Shown here piece by piece: positions 11,045 to 46,597 of a DNA stretch of 64,000 nt. The stretch covers positions 3,092,501 to 3,156,500 of the forward strand of contig CM044316.1 of the NCBI GenBank assembly GCA_024291935.2. The letters run 5' to 3'. Position 1 is the first letter of the stretch. Every line of letters starts with the position of its first letter. The translations under genes and the position numbers were made by a program. The notes under the pieces are model-generated. The model was given only the letters and a program-made list of their open reading frames with translations. It was not told the origin of the DNA and did no database searches. This DNA comes from Okapia johnstoni. Lineage: Eukaryota > Chordata > Mammalia > Artiodactyla > Giraffidae.

Positions 11045-12880
11045 ATGCCATGATCTTAGTTTTTTTTAATGTTGAGTTTTAAGCCAGCTCTTTCACGCTC
11101 CTCTTTCATTTTCACCAAGAGGTTCTTCTTTGGAAAATTGGAATGGAAACTGACCTTTCCAATCCTGTAACCACTCCCGAGTTTTCCAAATTTGCTGACA
11201 AATATTGACAGCAGCAGTTTCACAGCATCATCTTTTAGCTCAGGTGGAATCCATCACCTCCACTAGTTTTGTTTGTAGTGAGGCTTCCTAAGGCCCACTT
11301 GACTTCACACTCTAGGATATCTGGGTCTAAGTGAGTGACCACACCTTCGTGGTTATCCAGGTCATGAAGACCTTTCAGGTATAGTTCTTCTGTGTATTCT
11401 TGCCACCTCTTATTAATCTCTTCTGCTTCTGTTAGGTCCTTACTGTTTCTATTTTCTTGAGATTTCCAGTCTTTCCCATTCTATTGTTTTCCTTTATTTC
11501 TTTGCATTGTTCACTTGAGAAGCCTTTCTTGTCTCTCCTTGGTGTTCTCTGGAATTCTGGCATTCAGTTGGGTATACCTTTACCTTTCTCCTTTGCCTTT
11601 CGCTTCTCTTCTTTCCTCATCTATTTGTAAAGACTCCTCAAACAACCACTTTGCCTTTCTTTTTCTTGGGGATGGTTTTGGTCACTGCCTCCTGTACAAT
11701 GTTAGAAACCTCTGTTCATATTTCTTCAGGCACTCTATCATATCTAATCCCTTGAAATTATTCACCAGCTCCACTGATGAAGGGATTTGATTTAGGTCAT
11801 ATCTGAATGGCCTAGAGGTTTTCCCTACTATCTTCCATTTAAGTCTGAATTTTCAAATAAGGAGCTCCTTTTTGGCTGCAAAGAATATAATTATTCTGAT
11901 CTTAGTGTTGACCATCTGATTAGGTCCATGTGTAGCATCATCTCTTGTGCTGTTGGAAGAAAGTGTTTGCTATGACTAGCATGTTCTCTTGGCAAAACTC
12001 TGTTAGCCTTTGCCTTGTCTCATTTTGTACTCTAAGGACAAATTTTCCTGTTATTCCAGGTATCTCTTGACTTCCTACTTTTGCATTCCAATCCCCTGTG
12101 AAGAAAATGACATCTTTTTTGGGTGTTAGTTCTAGAAGGTCTTGTAGGTCTTCACAGAACCATTCAACCTCAGCTTCTTTAGCATTAGTGATTGGGACAT
12201 AGATTTGGATTACTCTGATGTTGATTGGTTTGCCTTGGAAATGAACCAAGATCATTCTGTCATTTTTGAGATTGCACCCAAGTACTGCATTGTGGACTCT
12301 TTTGTTGACTATGAGGGCTACTCCATTTCCTGTGAAGGATTCTTGCCCACAGTAGTAGTCATCTGAATTAAATTCACCCATTCCTGTACATTTTAGTTCA
12401 GTGATTCCTAAGATGTCAATGTTCACTCTTGCCATCTCCTGCTTGACTATGTCCAATTTATCTTGACTCATGGACCTAACAATCCAAGTTCCTATGCAAT
12501 ATTGTTCTTTACAGCATTGGAGTTCACTTTCACCACATCCACAATGGAGTGTTGTTTCTTCTCTGGCCCTGTTGCTTCATTCTTTCTGGGGCTATTTAGT
12601 AACTGCCCTCTGCTCTTTCCCAGTAGTATACTGGACAACTTCTAACCTGTGGGGCCCATTTTCTGGTGTTAAATCTGTTTTCCTTTTCATACTGTTCATG
12701 GGGTTCTCTTGGCAAGAGTACTGGAGTGGGTTGCCATGTCCTCCTCCAATGGGCCATGTTTTGTCAGAACTTTCCACTATGACCCATCTGTCTTGAGTAG
12801 CCCTACCCAGCATGGCTCATAGCTTCATTGAATTACGCAAACCCCTTCACCATGACAAGGCTGTCATCCATGAATGGGTC
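11045..12880 (-). mobile_element. BovB LINE, minus strand, 3' part lost and internally deleted
   Basis: It starts inside the RT region next to the ERV and has a large deletion near 11128. It then continues to the 5' part. A 177-codon endonuclease frame (11938-12471) shows the APE-type start (MARVNIDILGITELK) and the GDWNAKVGS motif. The 5' boundary near 12880 is approximate. Confidence 0.88.
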
Positions 12881-12884
12881 AAAA

Positions 12885-13960
12885 AGTATGTAACATCCTC
12901 AAATAAAACTCACAAAAATATGCAATACTGCCATGGAGAAAATACATAGAAACCTAAATACAGAGAGACCTAAAAAAGACCAAAATAAAAGAAGAGCTAT
13001 ACCATGGTAATGGACTATTAAAATCAATAATGTTAGATAATATTTTTTCCCAAGTAGATTTAAGGATTCAAAGAATCCCATCGAAGTCTCCGCATTTTTA
13101 TTTAAAAGTTGTCATGATGACGATTATTCATATGAGTTGAGCATAGCCAAAGCAGTTAAATAAGAACTTACAGAAGCCACTATGGAAGATGGTATGGAGA
13201 TTCCTTAAAAAACTAGGAATAAAACCACCATATGATGCAGCAATCCCACTCCTAGGCATATACCCTGCGGAAACCAGGGTTGAAAAAGACACATGTATCT
13301 CATTGTTCATTGCAGCACTATTTACAATAGCTCGAACATGGAAGCAACCTAGATGCCCATCAACAGATGAATGGATAAAGAAGTAGTGGTACATATACAC
13401 AGTGGAATATTACTCACCCATAAAAAGGAAAGCATTTGAGTCAGTTCTGATGAGGTGGATGAACTTAGAACCTATTATACACAGTGAAGTGAGTCAGAAA
13501 GAGAAAGATAAATATCATATTCTAATGCACATATACAGAATCTAGAAAAATGGTTCTGAAGAATTTACTTACAGGGCAGCAATGGAGAAACAGACCTAGA
13601 GAATAGACTTATGGACATGGGGAGAGGTGAGGAGAGGAGGAGAGGGTGAGATGTATGGAAAGAGTAACATGGAAACTTACATTACCATATGTAAAATAGA
13701 TAGCCAATGGGAATTTTCTGTATGGCTCAGGAAATTCAAGTATCAACCTAAAGGGGTGGGCTGGGGAGGGAGATGGGAGGGAGGTTCAGAAGGGAGGGGA
13801 TATATGTATACCTATGGCTGATTCATGTTGAAGTTTGACAGAAAACAACGAAATTTTGTAAAGCAATTATGCTTCAATAAAAAATAAATAAATAAATAAA
13901 GAACTTACAGAAGGATACTTATTCTACCTTATCAAGATTGTTTCCTGCTATATTAACAAA
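12885..13960 (+). mobile_element. Old L1 ORF2 fragment hosting a younger L1
   Basis: Degenerate ORF2-like sequence around 12960-13162 (ATGGACTATTAAAATCAATA and the following segment) resembles the distal ORF2 region. It probably continues after the nested L1. The match is weak, and the outer limits are estimates. Confidence 0.45.
13177..13898 (+). mobile_element. 5'-truncated L1 3' end with 15-bp target-site duplication
   Basis: The end of ORF2 (PPYDAAIPLLGIYP, CPSTDEWIKK) leads into the L1 3'UTR with its G-rich tract. It ends in an A-rich (AAAT)n tail. AAGAACTTACAGAAG is repeated at 13162-13176 and 13899-13913. This is a textbook target-primed insertion. Confidence 0.93.
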
Positions 13961-14120
13961 GGGTGGTATTTGTGACTGTATTACTTGCCGCAATCTGCAG
14001 ATTCTTCCTACCTTTCTTTTCTTTTGCTTTTCCCCATAATGCTTATTTTCTAAAATGCTATATAATTTTGTTCATGAGTCCTTGTCTGCTCAATCTCTCT
14101 GTTAGGGAAAGCACACTGAC
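13961..14120. other. Unassigned sequence before the solo LTR
   Basis: No gene or repeat recognised. Confidence 0.35.
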
Positions 14121-14605
14121 TGAAATCGCCCACCTTGGCCAGGCACCATAGTAACTATTTGCATGAGTTATTTCACGACAGGAGGAGGTCCTAGTAAAGA
14201 ACAGGAACTAATAAGCCACCACCAACCAGAAGAGTTCGGGAAAGGTCAAAAGGAAACACCACATGTCCGATCATCTCCCAGAATCCTTCTCCCTGGTATC
14301 CATCTTGGCTGAGCAACGTGTGCACCACCAGGAAGGACTCTGAGTCAGAATAATTGGCCAAAGACAACCCGGAAAGTAATCCCCCATTACCATAATGCCA
14401 GAGACTGTGAGCCATGTGGCAGAGCAGTTCTCCTGGGTTCCCTTACCCTACTGCCCTCTGGGGGGGTGGGGGGGTGGGGTCAGGGTACTTTTTCCAATAA
14501 AGGCTCTTGCTTTGTCAGCATGTGTGTCTTCTTGGACATTTCATTTCCGAGTGTTAGACAAGAGCCCTCTTTGGGGCCCTGGAAGGGGTTTCCCTTCCTG
14601 CAACA
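14121..14605 (+). mobile_element. Solo LTR of a class I endogenous retrovirus
   Basis: The block begins TGAAAT and ends TGCAACA, the TG...CA form of LTR ends. It holds a poly(A) signal AATAAA at 14496 followed by the CTCTTGCTTTGTCAGC-type R/U5 sequence. No internal retroviral sequence follows, so this is a solo LTR left by recombination. It lies about 330 bp upstream of the paired promoter motifs of the KRAB-ZNF gene, in the same orientation. No clear target-site duplication was found. Confidence 0.7.
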
Positions 14606-14935
14606 CCTCCTTCCCCGACCCCTGACCCAGAAAAAAGTTCTCCAGAGCAATGATCTCTGTTTTGCTCACCGAGGTAGGGCTTATCTCCAACAGGTGCTCA
14701 ATATACTTGTTGAAAGACTGAAGAGAAAATAGGTTTGCTCCTGTCAGTTGTCTACTTGCCTTACTGTCATTTACGAAGATGCAGAGCTACACGATACTAT
14801 CCTGGCAAAACTGTTTCCTCCCGGAAGAACCGGGAACCCACGACCCAGTGGCCCAGGAAGCACCAACATTAGCTCAGAATGTGTCTGGGCATGGGACAGA
14901 CTTAGCCCGGCCTCTCCTGGCAGACAGTTACGAAG

Positions 14936-14987
14936 AACTACACTTCCCAGAATCCTTGGGTTCTGGTGTGGACTACATTTCCCAGAG
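14936..14987 (+). promoter_or_regulatory. Twin ACTACA..TCCC promoter elements (ZNF143/THAP11-type)
   Basis: Two near-identical motifs lie 36 bp apart in the same orientation: AACTACACTTCCCAGAAT at 14936-14953 and ACTACATTTCCCAGAG at 14972-14987. This matches the promoter motif bound by ZNF143 and THAP11. It often sits close to CpG-island start sites, including those of many zinc-finger genes. The position immediately upstream of the presumed first exon supports a promoter role. Occupancy is inferred, not seen. Confidence 0.65.
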
Positions 14988-14989
14988 GG

Positions 14990-15173
14990 GATAGGGACAG
15001 CCCCTGAGGGTCCCGGACCTGCGTGGGTTTTGCCGCTGGCGTGAAAGGCCTCCCGGCGTGAGGTCGACCCAGGCAGCACCTCGGACAAGCCCCTACCTGA
15101 AGCAGCTGTCTGGCCGTGGCAGTTCTGGAGCATACCACTTGCTGCCCGCGGAACCCCCGGAGGCCTGGGCGAG
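14990..15173 (+). other. Untranslated first exon of the KRAB-ZNF gene (5' limit uncertain)
   Basis: GC- and CpG-rich sequence ends at a strong donor (GAG|GTGAGC, cut after 15173). It lies about 1 kb before the ATG exon, the usual layout for KRAB-ZNF genes. The 5' boundary is a guess placed after the paired promoter motifs; only transcript 5' ends could fix it. The joined sequence upstream of the ATG that I traced has no in-frame stop, but I saw no in-frame ATG there either. Confidence 0.6.
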
Positions 15174-15480
15174 GTGAGCGGCGGAGGGTCGGCGGGATGC
15201 AGGAGGGAGGACCGGGCCTCGGGAGGATGCTGCGTCGGGGCGCGGGGCAGAGGCCCAAGAGGCGAAAGCGGGTTCTTCGTGGGTGCCGGCGGTCCGTGGG
15301 CGGGGCACCACCGGCTCTGTCTTCTTGGCGCCACCGCCTTCCACAGATGTGCCCTGATCGCCGCAAGTCAGGCACTTCCTCCCTATTCGCCGGGTTCTGC
15401 CACCCTGCTGCTTTCTCCCGACCTGTTCCCAGCAAACTACCTGCCCAGCTCCTGCTGGCGTTTCAGTTTGCTCCGGGCCG
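14990..15480. promoter_or_regulatory. CpG-island-like GC-rich block at the KRAB-ZNF promoter and first exon
   Basis: This is the only stretch of the window with a high GC content and many CpG dinucleotides, in contrast to the AT-rich flanks. It spans the presumed first exon and the start of intron 1. Long open frames on both strands here come from base composition and are not genes. A formal CpG observed/expected calculation was not done. Confidence 0.6.
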
Positions 15481-16201
15481 GCAGTGAATGTGAGGATTAT
15501 TTCCTCCCCCTAACATCGCCACTGCCCTCCTTAGTGAAAGGCTTGTTTTTCGTGAGAAGTGAGTCACTGGTTTTCCCCAGTGGCAGAATCAGGACTGGAA
15601 TACCGGTCTTTGGTTGTCCGTGCCTCCTCCCTCAAGCCTGCTCACCGCTTTAGGAGAGCTGATGTGTTCCCTTCCGGAAGCAGGTTTTTTAGAAAAATCT
15701 GGAAATTGTTTCTTTTACAGGAGAGGGAGGAGTTGGGTGGGAAGACTTGGGTGGAGAAAAGTTGTCACGTGCATGCAGGGAGGTTAAAGCATGTGTTCTG
15801 GAGCCAGCTGTGGTTGGAATCCTGGTACCAGTCTCCCTTGGCTATGTGGACTGGGGTAAGTTGCTACCACTCTACCCTCAGTTTCCTGATCTATAAAATG
15901 GGGGGTTGACAGTCCCAACTGTGCTCAATGATGCAGGTAGTGCCTGACACTTGGTGAGGCTCAAGGAGCTGCTGCTACTGCTGATAGAGTCCTAGGACCT
16001 TTACCTCTGAGTCAGGGAGAAGCTGGGCCTGGAACAGGACGACCCAACCCTTCTCTCTGGTGCTGTCTATTCCTAGATCCTGACTTCCTTCTCTGAGGGC
16101 ACATGGTATCATTCTCAGGGAATGTAAAGGTTTCAGAGCTGCTGATTCTGAGGGGTGGAAAGAGAAGGGGCTTCCTCCTGGCTCCCTTTTTCTTCTCTCA
16201 G
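15174..16201 (+). other. Intron 1 of the KRAB-ZNF gene, with one MIR
   Basis: GC-rich at the start, then ordinary sequence. A + strand MIR SINE lies at about 15778-15965, recognised by the GGAGCCAG core, TCAGTTTCCTGATCTATAAAATGGGG and the GCCTGACAC box. Nothing else is recognised. Confidence 0.6.
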
Positions 16202-16256
16202 ATCTGACTTCTGGAGACTTCACCCATCCTCAACGGAAACTGCTCAGAAAGAGGAT

Positions 16257-40114
<23,858 letters not shown>

Positions 40115-40465
40115 AACCCTTAAACCAAAGGTCATTGGAATAAAATTGGTCCCACATATCTGTGGGTTCCACATCCACTGGTTCAAATAACTGCAAATTT
40201 AAAATACTAAAAAAAATACATATTCAGAAATATCCAAAAAACAAAATTTGAATTTGCCACACACTGGCAACTATTTTCATAGCATTTGCATTGTATTACG
40301 TATTTCAGGTCATTTAGAAATGATTTAAAGTTTATGAGAGGATGTGCATTGGTTACATGCAAATTCTATACCATTTTACATAAGGGACTTGATCATCCTC
40401 AGATTTTGGTACCTGTGGGGGGGTTCTGGAATCAGTCCACTACAGATAGTGTGGGACAACTGTAT
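40115..40465 (+). other. 3'UTR region of the KRAB-ZNF gene containing a MER2 DNA transposon
   Basis: After the stop codon a MER2 (TcMar-Tigger) copy occupies about 40151-40462. It is recognised by the CACATATCTGTGGGTTCC end, the TATAC-CCATTTTACATAAGGG middle and a right end like GTGGGACAACTGTA. An AATAAA lies at 40141, and further candidate signals are at 40570, 40628 and 41267. The real cleavage site cannot be chosen from sequence alone. Confidence 0.7.
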
Positions 40466-40469
40466 ACAC

Positions 40470-42880
40470 ACTTGAGAATGACTTAGTAAATGTAATGAAT
40501 ACGATAAAACTTCAATTTTAATTTAGTCCTTATCAGTTATTTAATTTTAAGGAAAAGCTTTGACTGTGTAATAAATATGTGGAATATATTAATACCTGTC
40601 AGTCACTTTTTAAAATATCCTGAGACAAATAAATCACAATTGAAAATACTGATTTTGGCCATTTGTAAGATAAATGTGAGGTTTTTCTGTCTCTTTATAC
40701 AGTGTTATGCACTACATGCAACATGTAAACAGAAAAAATCTGGGTATAAAGGTGCTGGATTTCTCATTAGAAAGACACCAACTGCATAAGCTTAATACCA
40801 TGTTTCTTAAAACTAACATTTTAATAGCAAACAAAATCTTAAAGTGTACGCATTTTTAGAGCAAAGGACCAAACAATAGATAAAAATAAACCACAGCCTC
40901 TGCAACTTACTTTTCCTAAATTGCTGTCAAACTTGGTGCATGGTTTTCATCAAAAAAGAGGCCAAAAAAACCCACCCTCTGTTCTCTTCCTCCTTTATTT
41001 TTCTTGTTACTTTCAAACTACACCTAAAAGTGTCCCAAAATTTTTACACAATTTCTAACTTTGTTTTAGCATTATTTTTCTTTGTTGCATTGAAGTCATA
41101 TTTATCATATAACTGTATTTGCTCTGTTCTGTACAGCATGCTAATTTAAGTAGGAAAAATATAGTTTGATGAGATAATCACTTAAAAGCTATTAATTTTT
41201 TTTTTAGTACACTGCAGAAGTCCTAAGAACTTGTGGCAGTCTTAAAAAGGAATCAATTTCATGAAATAAAAGCATGTTTACCCCACTTAAGATTTTCTAG
41301 TTTTTAAAAATCTCAGACTCCAAAGGAAAATAAAAGAAGGGAAAATTTTCTGAACCTTTAAAAAACAGTTTACTCAGTAAATGCTTAACCCCAAGTGTGA
41401 GCCAGCTATTATTCTAGGCACTGGAAATCATACAAGAGAAAAAGAACAGGCCTTTAGGAAGTCCTGATTTGACAGGCAAAAAGATGGAGTTGAAGAGAAT
41501 AACAAATGAGTAAGAAGATTACAATGTGTTAAAGTAGTTTAACAGAGAAATAGATGTTACAATGATACTATGTTATAGAACACAGATACTATGTTTTTGT
41601 GCTGAATGCATAAAGAAGGAATGGACCTAACCAAGGGAGTCTGAAAGGACTAGGGACAGTGAGGTCTGAGCCTAGTTTTGGAAGAATAATAAGAATTCTC
41701 CAGAGAGTGAGATGAGTACTTCAAGGAGAGGGAGCCACATAAGCAAATATAAAGGTGGGTGACAGCGTGACGTATTTGTAGAACATCTGTTAAGTGGGCA
41801 GAATGACAGGTTGAAGCTTGAGAAGATGGCAGAGCCAAAGGTCTTACTTGCCATCCTAAAGCATTTGAAATTGATTTGGAAATTTATACCAATGAAAGAT
41901 TTTATATAAGGGAAGTGGATCTAGCAATAAGGTGTAGAGACTGAGTTTAGAAGGTTGAAGACAGCTGGACAGACAAGCCTAGAAGTCTAGACCCAGAGAC
42001 TAGAATTCAGAGTAAAATACAGAATTGGTAATCAAAACCATCGTGTGTGAACTTGTCCAGCATAGTGTATAGATTGGAACGGGGAGCAGGGGTCATAGAT
42101 AAAACCCACAAAAGTATCAATAAATAAGGAGCTGGTGAAGGAAAAGTAATTTAACATGAAAAGGAATGGCCCCAGAGGTAGGAGAAAAACTGGAGGAGTG
42201 AAGTCAGTGAACCCAAAGGAGAACTGGATCACATATTGAGAGTGAATTAAAGAGGTCACTGGGACAGATTTTCTGAGATTATGAGAGAATGAGAGCGTAG
42301 GTGGAAGAATTCAACTTAGGCTGGAGAGAAAAGCCTACAGAAAGGAATGCAGATAAGTTTCTGTTTGACTTGGAGGTGAAAGGATTTGTATGTGCTGATC
42401 TTATTTTCTATAAAGCCGGAGAAAGATTTCACTTTTTAAGATGTTGGCTGTAGTAGCAATTTTTGGATCTTTGGGTGCTTAAAAATCTTAATGAGTTTCA
42501 GTCTGTGCTTAGGAGCTTTTTTAGGAAGTTATGACTCTGAGTTTTTACTCTGTACTCATTTCAGTAAGAAAGCTCCACTTTTATTAGTTCTATATGTTTG
42601 ATATCTGTGTTAATTTTTGTTTTAAGAAAAGAATTTGCTGATAAAGTTGAAAAAGTACTGAAAAGGGTAAGAAAAAATGCTTTAAAAGAGTGATTAACCC
42701 TGAACAGAGACTAGAAAGAATTGTAGGAGTTCAACAAGTGTGTGGAAGTAGATGGAAAGACATTAACACAGAGGAAAAGTTCATGTAATGGCAAAGAACA
42801 GAGGAGACATGATGTCTTCACTGTACTATTGTAAGTAGTATTTTTTAACCTTCATTTCCCAATTGTTTATTATTAGAACA
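40470..42880. other. Sequence downstream of the KRAB-ZNF gene; no gene seen
   Basis: AT-rich and mostly single-copy to about 41370. From there to about 42480 it reads like a long, degenerate, GA-rich ancient repeat that I cannot place in a family. No open frame has a recognised domain. Confidence 0.45.
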
Positions 42881-45236
42881 TGAATATGCAATTGATTTTT
42901 ATATATTGACCTTATATCCAGTAATCTTGCTAAACTGACTTTCTCTAGTAGCTTGTTTATAGATTCTTTGGAATTTTCTGCAAACATAATTGTTCAGTCG
43001 CTCAGTCGTATCTGACTCTTTACGACCACATGGACTGCAGCACACCAGGCTTCCCTGTTCTTCACTATTGCCTGGAGTTTGCTTAAACTCATGTCCATTG
43101 AGTTGATAATGCTGTCCAACCATCTCATCTTCTGTCACCCCCTTTTCCTTCTGCCCTCAATCTTTCACAGCATCAGGGTCTTTTGCAATGAGTCAGCTCT
43201 TCGCATCAGGTTGCAAAGGATTGGAGCTGCAGCTTCACCATCAGTCTTTCCAATGAATATTCAGTGTTGATTTCCTTTAGGATTGACTGGTTTGATCTCC
43301 TTGATGTCCAAGGGACTCTCAAGAGTCTTCTCCAACATCACAGTTCAAAAGCATCAATTCTTCAGCGCTCAGCCTTCATTATGCTTCAACTCTCACATCT
43401 GTACATGACTACTGGAAAAACCATAGCTTTGATTAGATGGACCTTTGTCAGCAAAGGAATGTCTCTGCTTTTTAATATTCTGTCCAGGTTAGTCATTGCT
43501 TTTCATCCAAGAAGCAAGCATCTTTTAATTTCATGGCTGCAGTCACCATCTGTAGTGATTTTGGAGCCCAAGAAAATAAAATCTGTCACTATTTCCATTC
43601 TTTCCTAATCTATTTGCTATGAAGTGATGGGACCAAATACCAGGATCTTCATTTTCTGAATGTTGAGTTTTAAGCCAGTTTTTTCACTCTCCTCTTTCAC
43701 CTTCATCAGGAAGCTCTTTAGTTCCTCTTCACTTTCTGCCATTATGGTGTTGTCACCTGCATATCTGAGGTTATTTATATTTTTTCTGGCAATCTTGATT
43801 CCAGCTTGTGCTTCATCCAGCTCAGCATATAGTATGATGTACTCTGAATATAGATTGAATAAGCAAGGTGACAATATACAGCCTTGACGTACTCCTTTCC
43901 CAATTTTGAACCACTTCATTGTTCCATGTCTGGTTTTAACTACTGCTTTTGACCTGTAAACAGGCTTCTCAGGAGGCAGCTAAGGTAGTCTGGTATTCCA
44001 TATTCTCTCTAAGAATTTTCCATAGTTTGTTGTGATCCACACAGTCAAAGGCTTTAGTGTCATCAATGAAGCAGAAGTAGATTTGGGGTGGGTTCCTTTG
44101 CTTTCTCTATGATCCAACAGATGTTGGCAATTTGATCTCTGGTTCCCCTGCCTTTTCTAAATCCAGCTTGTACATCTGAAAGTTCTCAGTTCATGTACTG
44201 CTGAAGCCTAGCTTGACGGACTTTGAGAATGACCTTGCTAGCATGAAATGAGTGCAATTTTGCTTTGAATGTGGTGCACAGTTGTGTAGTTTGAACATTC
44301 TTTGGCATTGCCTTTCTTTGCAATTGGAATAAAAACTGACCTTTTCCAGTCCTGTGGCCACTGCTGAGTTTTTAAAATTTGATGACATACTGAGTGCAGC
44401 ACTTTAACAGCATCATCTTTTTGGATTCAAAATAGCTCAGCTGGAATCCCATCACCTGCACTAGCTTTGTTTGTAACGAAGCTTCCTAAGGTTCACTTGA
44501 CTTCACACTCGAGGATGTCTGGCTCTAGGTGAGTGATCACACCATTGTGGTTTTCTGGGTCATTAAGACCCTTTTTGTATAGTTCTTCTGTGTATTCTTG
44601 CCACCTCTTCTTAATCTCTTTTGCATCTGTTAGGTCCATACCATTTCTGTCTTTTGTTGTACCCATCTTTGCATGAAATGTTCCCTTGGTATCTCTAATT
44701 TTCTTGAAGCGATCTCTAGTTTTTTCCATTCTATTGTTTTCCTCTACTTCTTTGCATTGTTCACCTAGGAAGGCTTTCTTATCTTTCCATGATATTCTTT
44801 GGAACTCTGTATTCAGATGGGTATATCTTTCCTTTTCTCCCGTGCCTTTCACTTCTCTTCTTTTCTCGCCTATTTGTAAGGCCTTCTTGGACGACCACTT
44901 TGCCTTCTTAAATTTCTTTTTCTTTGGGATGGTTTTCATCACTGCCTCCTGTACAGTGTTATGAACCTCTGTCCATAGTTCTTCAGGCACTCTGTCTATC
45001 AGATCTGATCACTTAAATCTATTTGTCACTTCTACTGTATAATCATAAGGGATTTGATTTAGGTCATACCTGAATAGTCTTGTGGTTTCCCCTATTTTCT
45101 TCAATTCATGTCTGAATTTTTGTGAATAATGATCATTTTATTTTTCTCTTTGAGTTGTAGTACATTTAATTTTAAATAAAAATTTCTTCTTACATGGTAG
45201 TACTGTATAGCACAGGCCAGTACAATGTTGAAAAGT
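42881..45236 (-). mobile_element. L1 fragment split by a BovB copy
   Basis: L1-like sequence at 42881-42990 (ATATCCAGTAATCTTGCTAA) resumes at about 45119 (AATGATCATTTTATTTTTCT). The junction fits insertion of the BovB into an older L1. Further L1 sequence continues past the next SINE to about 45560. Confidence 0.7.
42991..45118 (-). mobile_element. BovB LINE, minus strand, 5'-truncated
   Basis: The 3' end at 42991 (GTTCAGTCGCTCAGTCGTAT), then RT and upstream parts with frameshifts. The catalytic box has become RYAGD, so RT would be dead even without the frameshifts. A 165-codon upstream frame (44493-44990) holds EELWTEVHNTVQEAVMK. Sublineage AESEEELKS. Confidence 0.9.
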
Positions 45237-45467
45237 AGTGAAAGTGTTAGTCGCTCAGTCGTGTCCAACTCTTTGCAACCCTGTGGACTTTGGCCTGCCA
45301 GGCTCCTCTAACCTTGGAATCCTCCAGCCAAGAATTCTGCAGTGAGTTGCCATTCTGTTCTCCAGGGAATCTCCCCAACCTAGGTAATCTTCCCAACCCA
45401 GGGATTGAACCTGAGTCTCTGGCATTACAGGTGGACTCGTTACCATTTGAGCCACCAGGAAAGCCCA
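45237..45467 (-). mobile_element. Bov-tA SINE
   Basis: TTAGTCGCTCAGTCGTGTCC to GAGCCACCAGGAAAGCCC, with a small internal duplication (AACCTAGGTAATCTTCCCAA). Confidence 0.9.
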
Positions 45468-45687
45468 TTTAATGATGTTACTTTTAATTTTTTGTGTATG
45501 TTTGTTATCAGAATAGAAACATACCCCTGTATTCCCAGTGTGCTGTTTCTTTTAATCATAAATAAGAGTAATATTTTTCATTTTTATTTTCTGTACTTAG
45601 TGAAATAATATTTTTTTCTCTTCACACTTTTAATAGATAATTATATTGACTGAATTTTTATGCTGACGAGTGTTGCACTGTTATTGT

Positions 45688-46597
45688 TATTTAGTTGCCC
45701 AGTCATGTCCGACTCTGTGACCCCATGGACTTCAGCACACCAGGCCTCCCTGTCCCTCACCATTTCCTGAAATTTGCCCAAGTTCATGTCTATTACATCA
45801 GTGATGCCATCCAGTCATCTTATCCTCTGACACCCTCTTCTTCTGCCCTCCATCTTTCCCAGCATCAGGGATTTTTCCAATGAGTTGGCTATTCACATCA
45901 GGTGACCAAAATACTGAAGCTTCAGCATCAGTTTTTCAGATGAGTATTCAGGGTTGATTTCCCCTAAGGTTGACTGGTTTGGTTTCCTTGCTGGTCAAGG
46001 GAGTCTCAGGAATCTTCTCCAGCACCACAGTTCCTAAGGCACTCCTGACCTCACACCCCAGAATGTCTGGCTCTGGGTGACATACTGGCTCTGGCTCTCA
46101 TAGTTATCCAGTTCATTAAGATCTTTTTTGTACAGTTCTTCCATGTATTCTTTTCATCTTGATCTATTAGATCAAGAAGTTCTATTAGATCTCTTCAGTG
46201 TCTATTAGATCTCTACCATCTCTGTCCTTTATTGTGTCCATCTTTGGGTGAAATGTTCCCTTGATATTTCCAGTTTTCTTGAAAAGATCTCTAGTCTTTT
46301 TCCTTCTGTTTTTCTCCTCTATTTTTATGCACTGTTCATTGAAGAAGGGCTTCTTGTCTCTCCTTGCTATTCTTTGGAACTCTGCATTTAGTTGGACATA
46401 TCTTTCCCTTTCTCCCTTGCTTTTTGCTGCTTTTCTTTCTTCAGCTATTTGTAAAGCCTCCTGAGATAACCACTTTACCTTCTTGCTTTTCTTTTTCTTA
46501 GGAATGGTTTTGTTCACTGCCTCCTGTACAATATTATGGACCTCCGCCCATAGTTCTTCAGGCACACTGTTTATTAGGTCTAATCCCTTGAATGTTG
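45688..46597 (-). mobile_element. BovB LINE, minus strand, RT deleted
   Basis: The 3' end (45688-46030) joins directly to the region upstream of RT (46035-46597), whose frame includes INSVPEELWAEVHNIVQEAV. The whole RT core is missing. Confidence 0.88.

Noticed and set aside
14771..15435. Overlapping open frames of 160-190 codons on the minus strand across the GC-rich promoter
   Set aside because: They come from low stop-codon density in GC-rich DNA. They are Pro/Arg/Ser-rich, lack domains, and overlap the promoter and first exon of the + strand gene.
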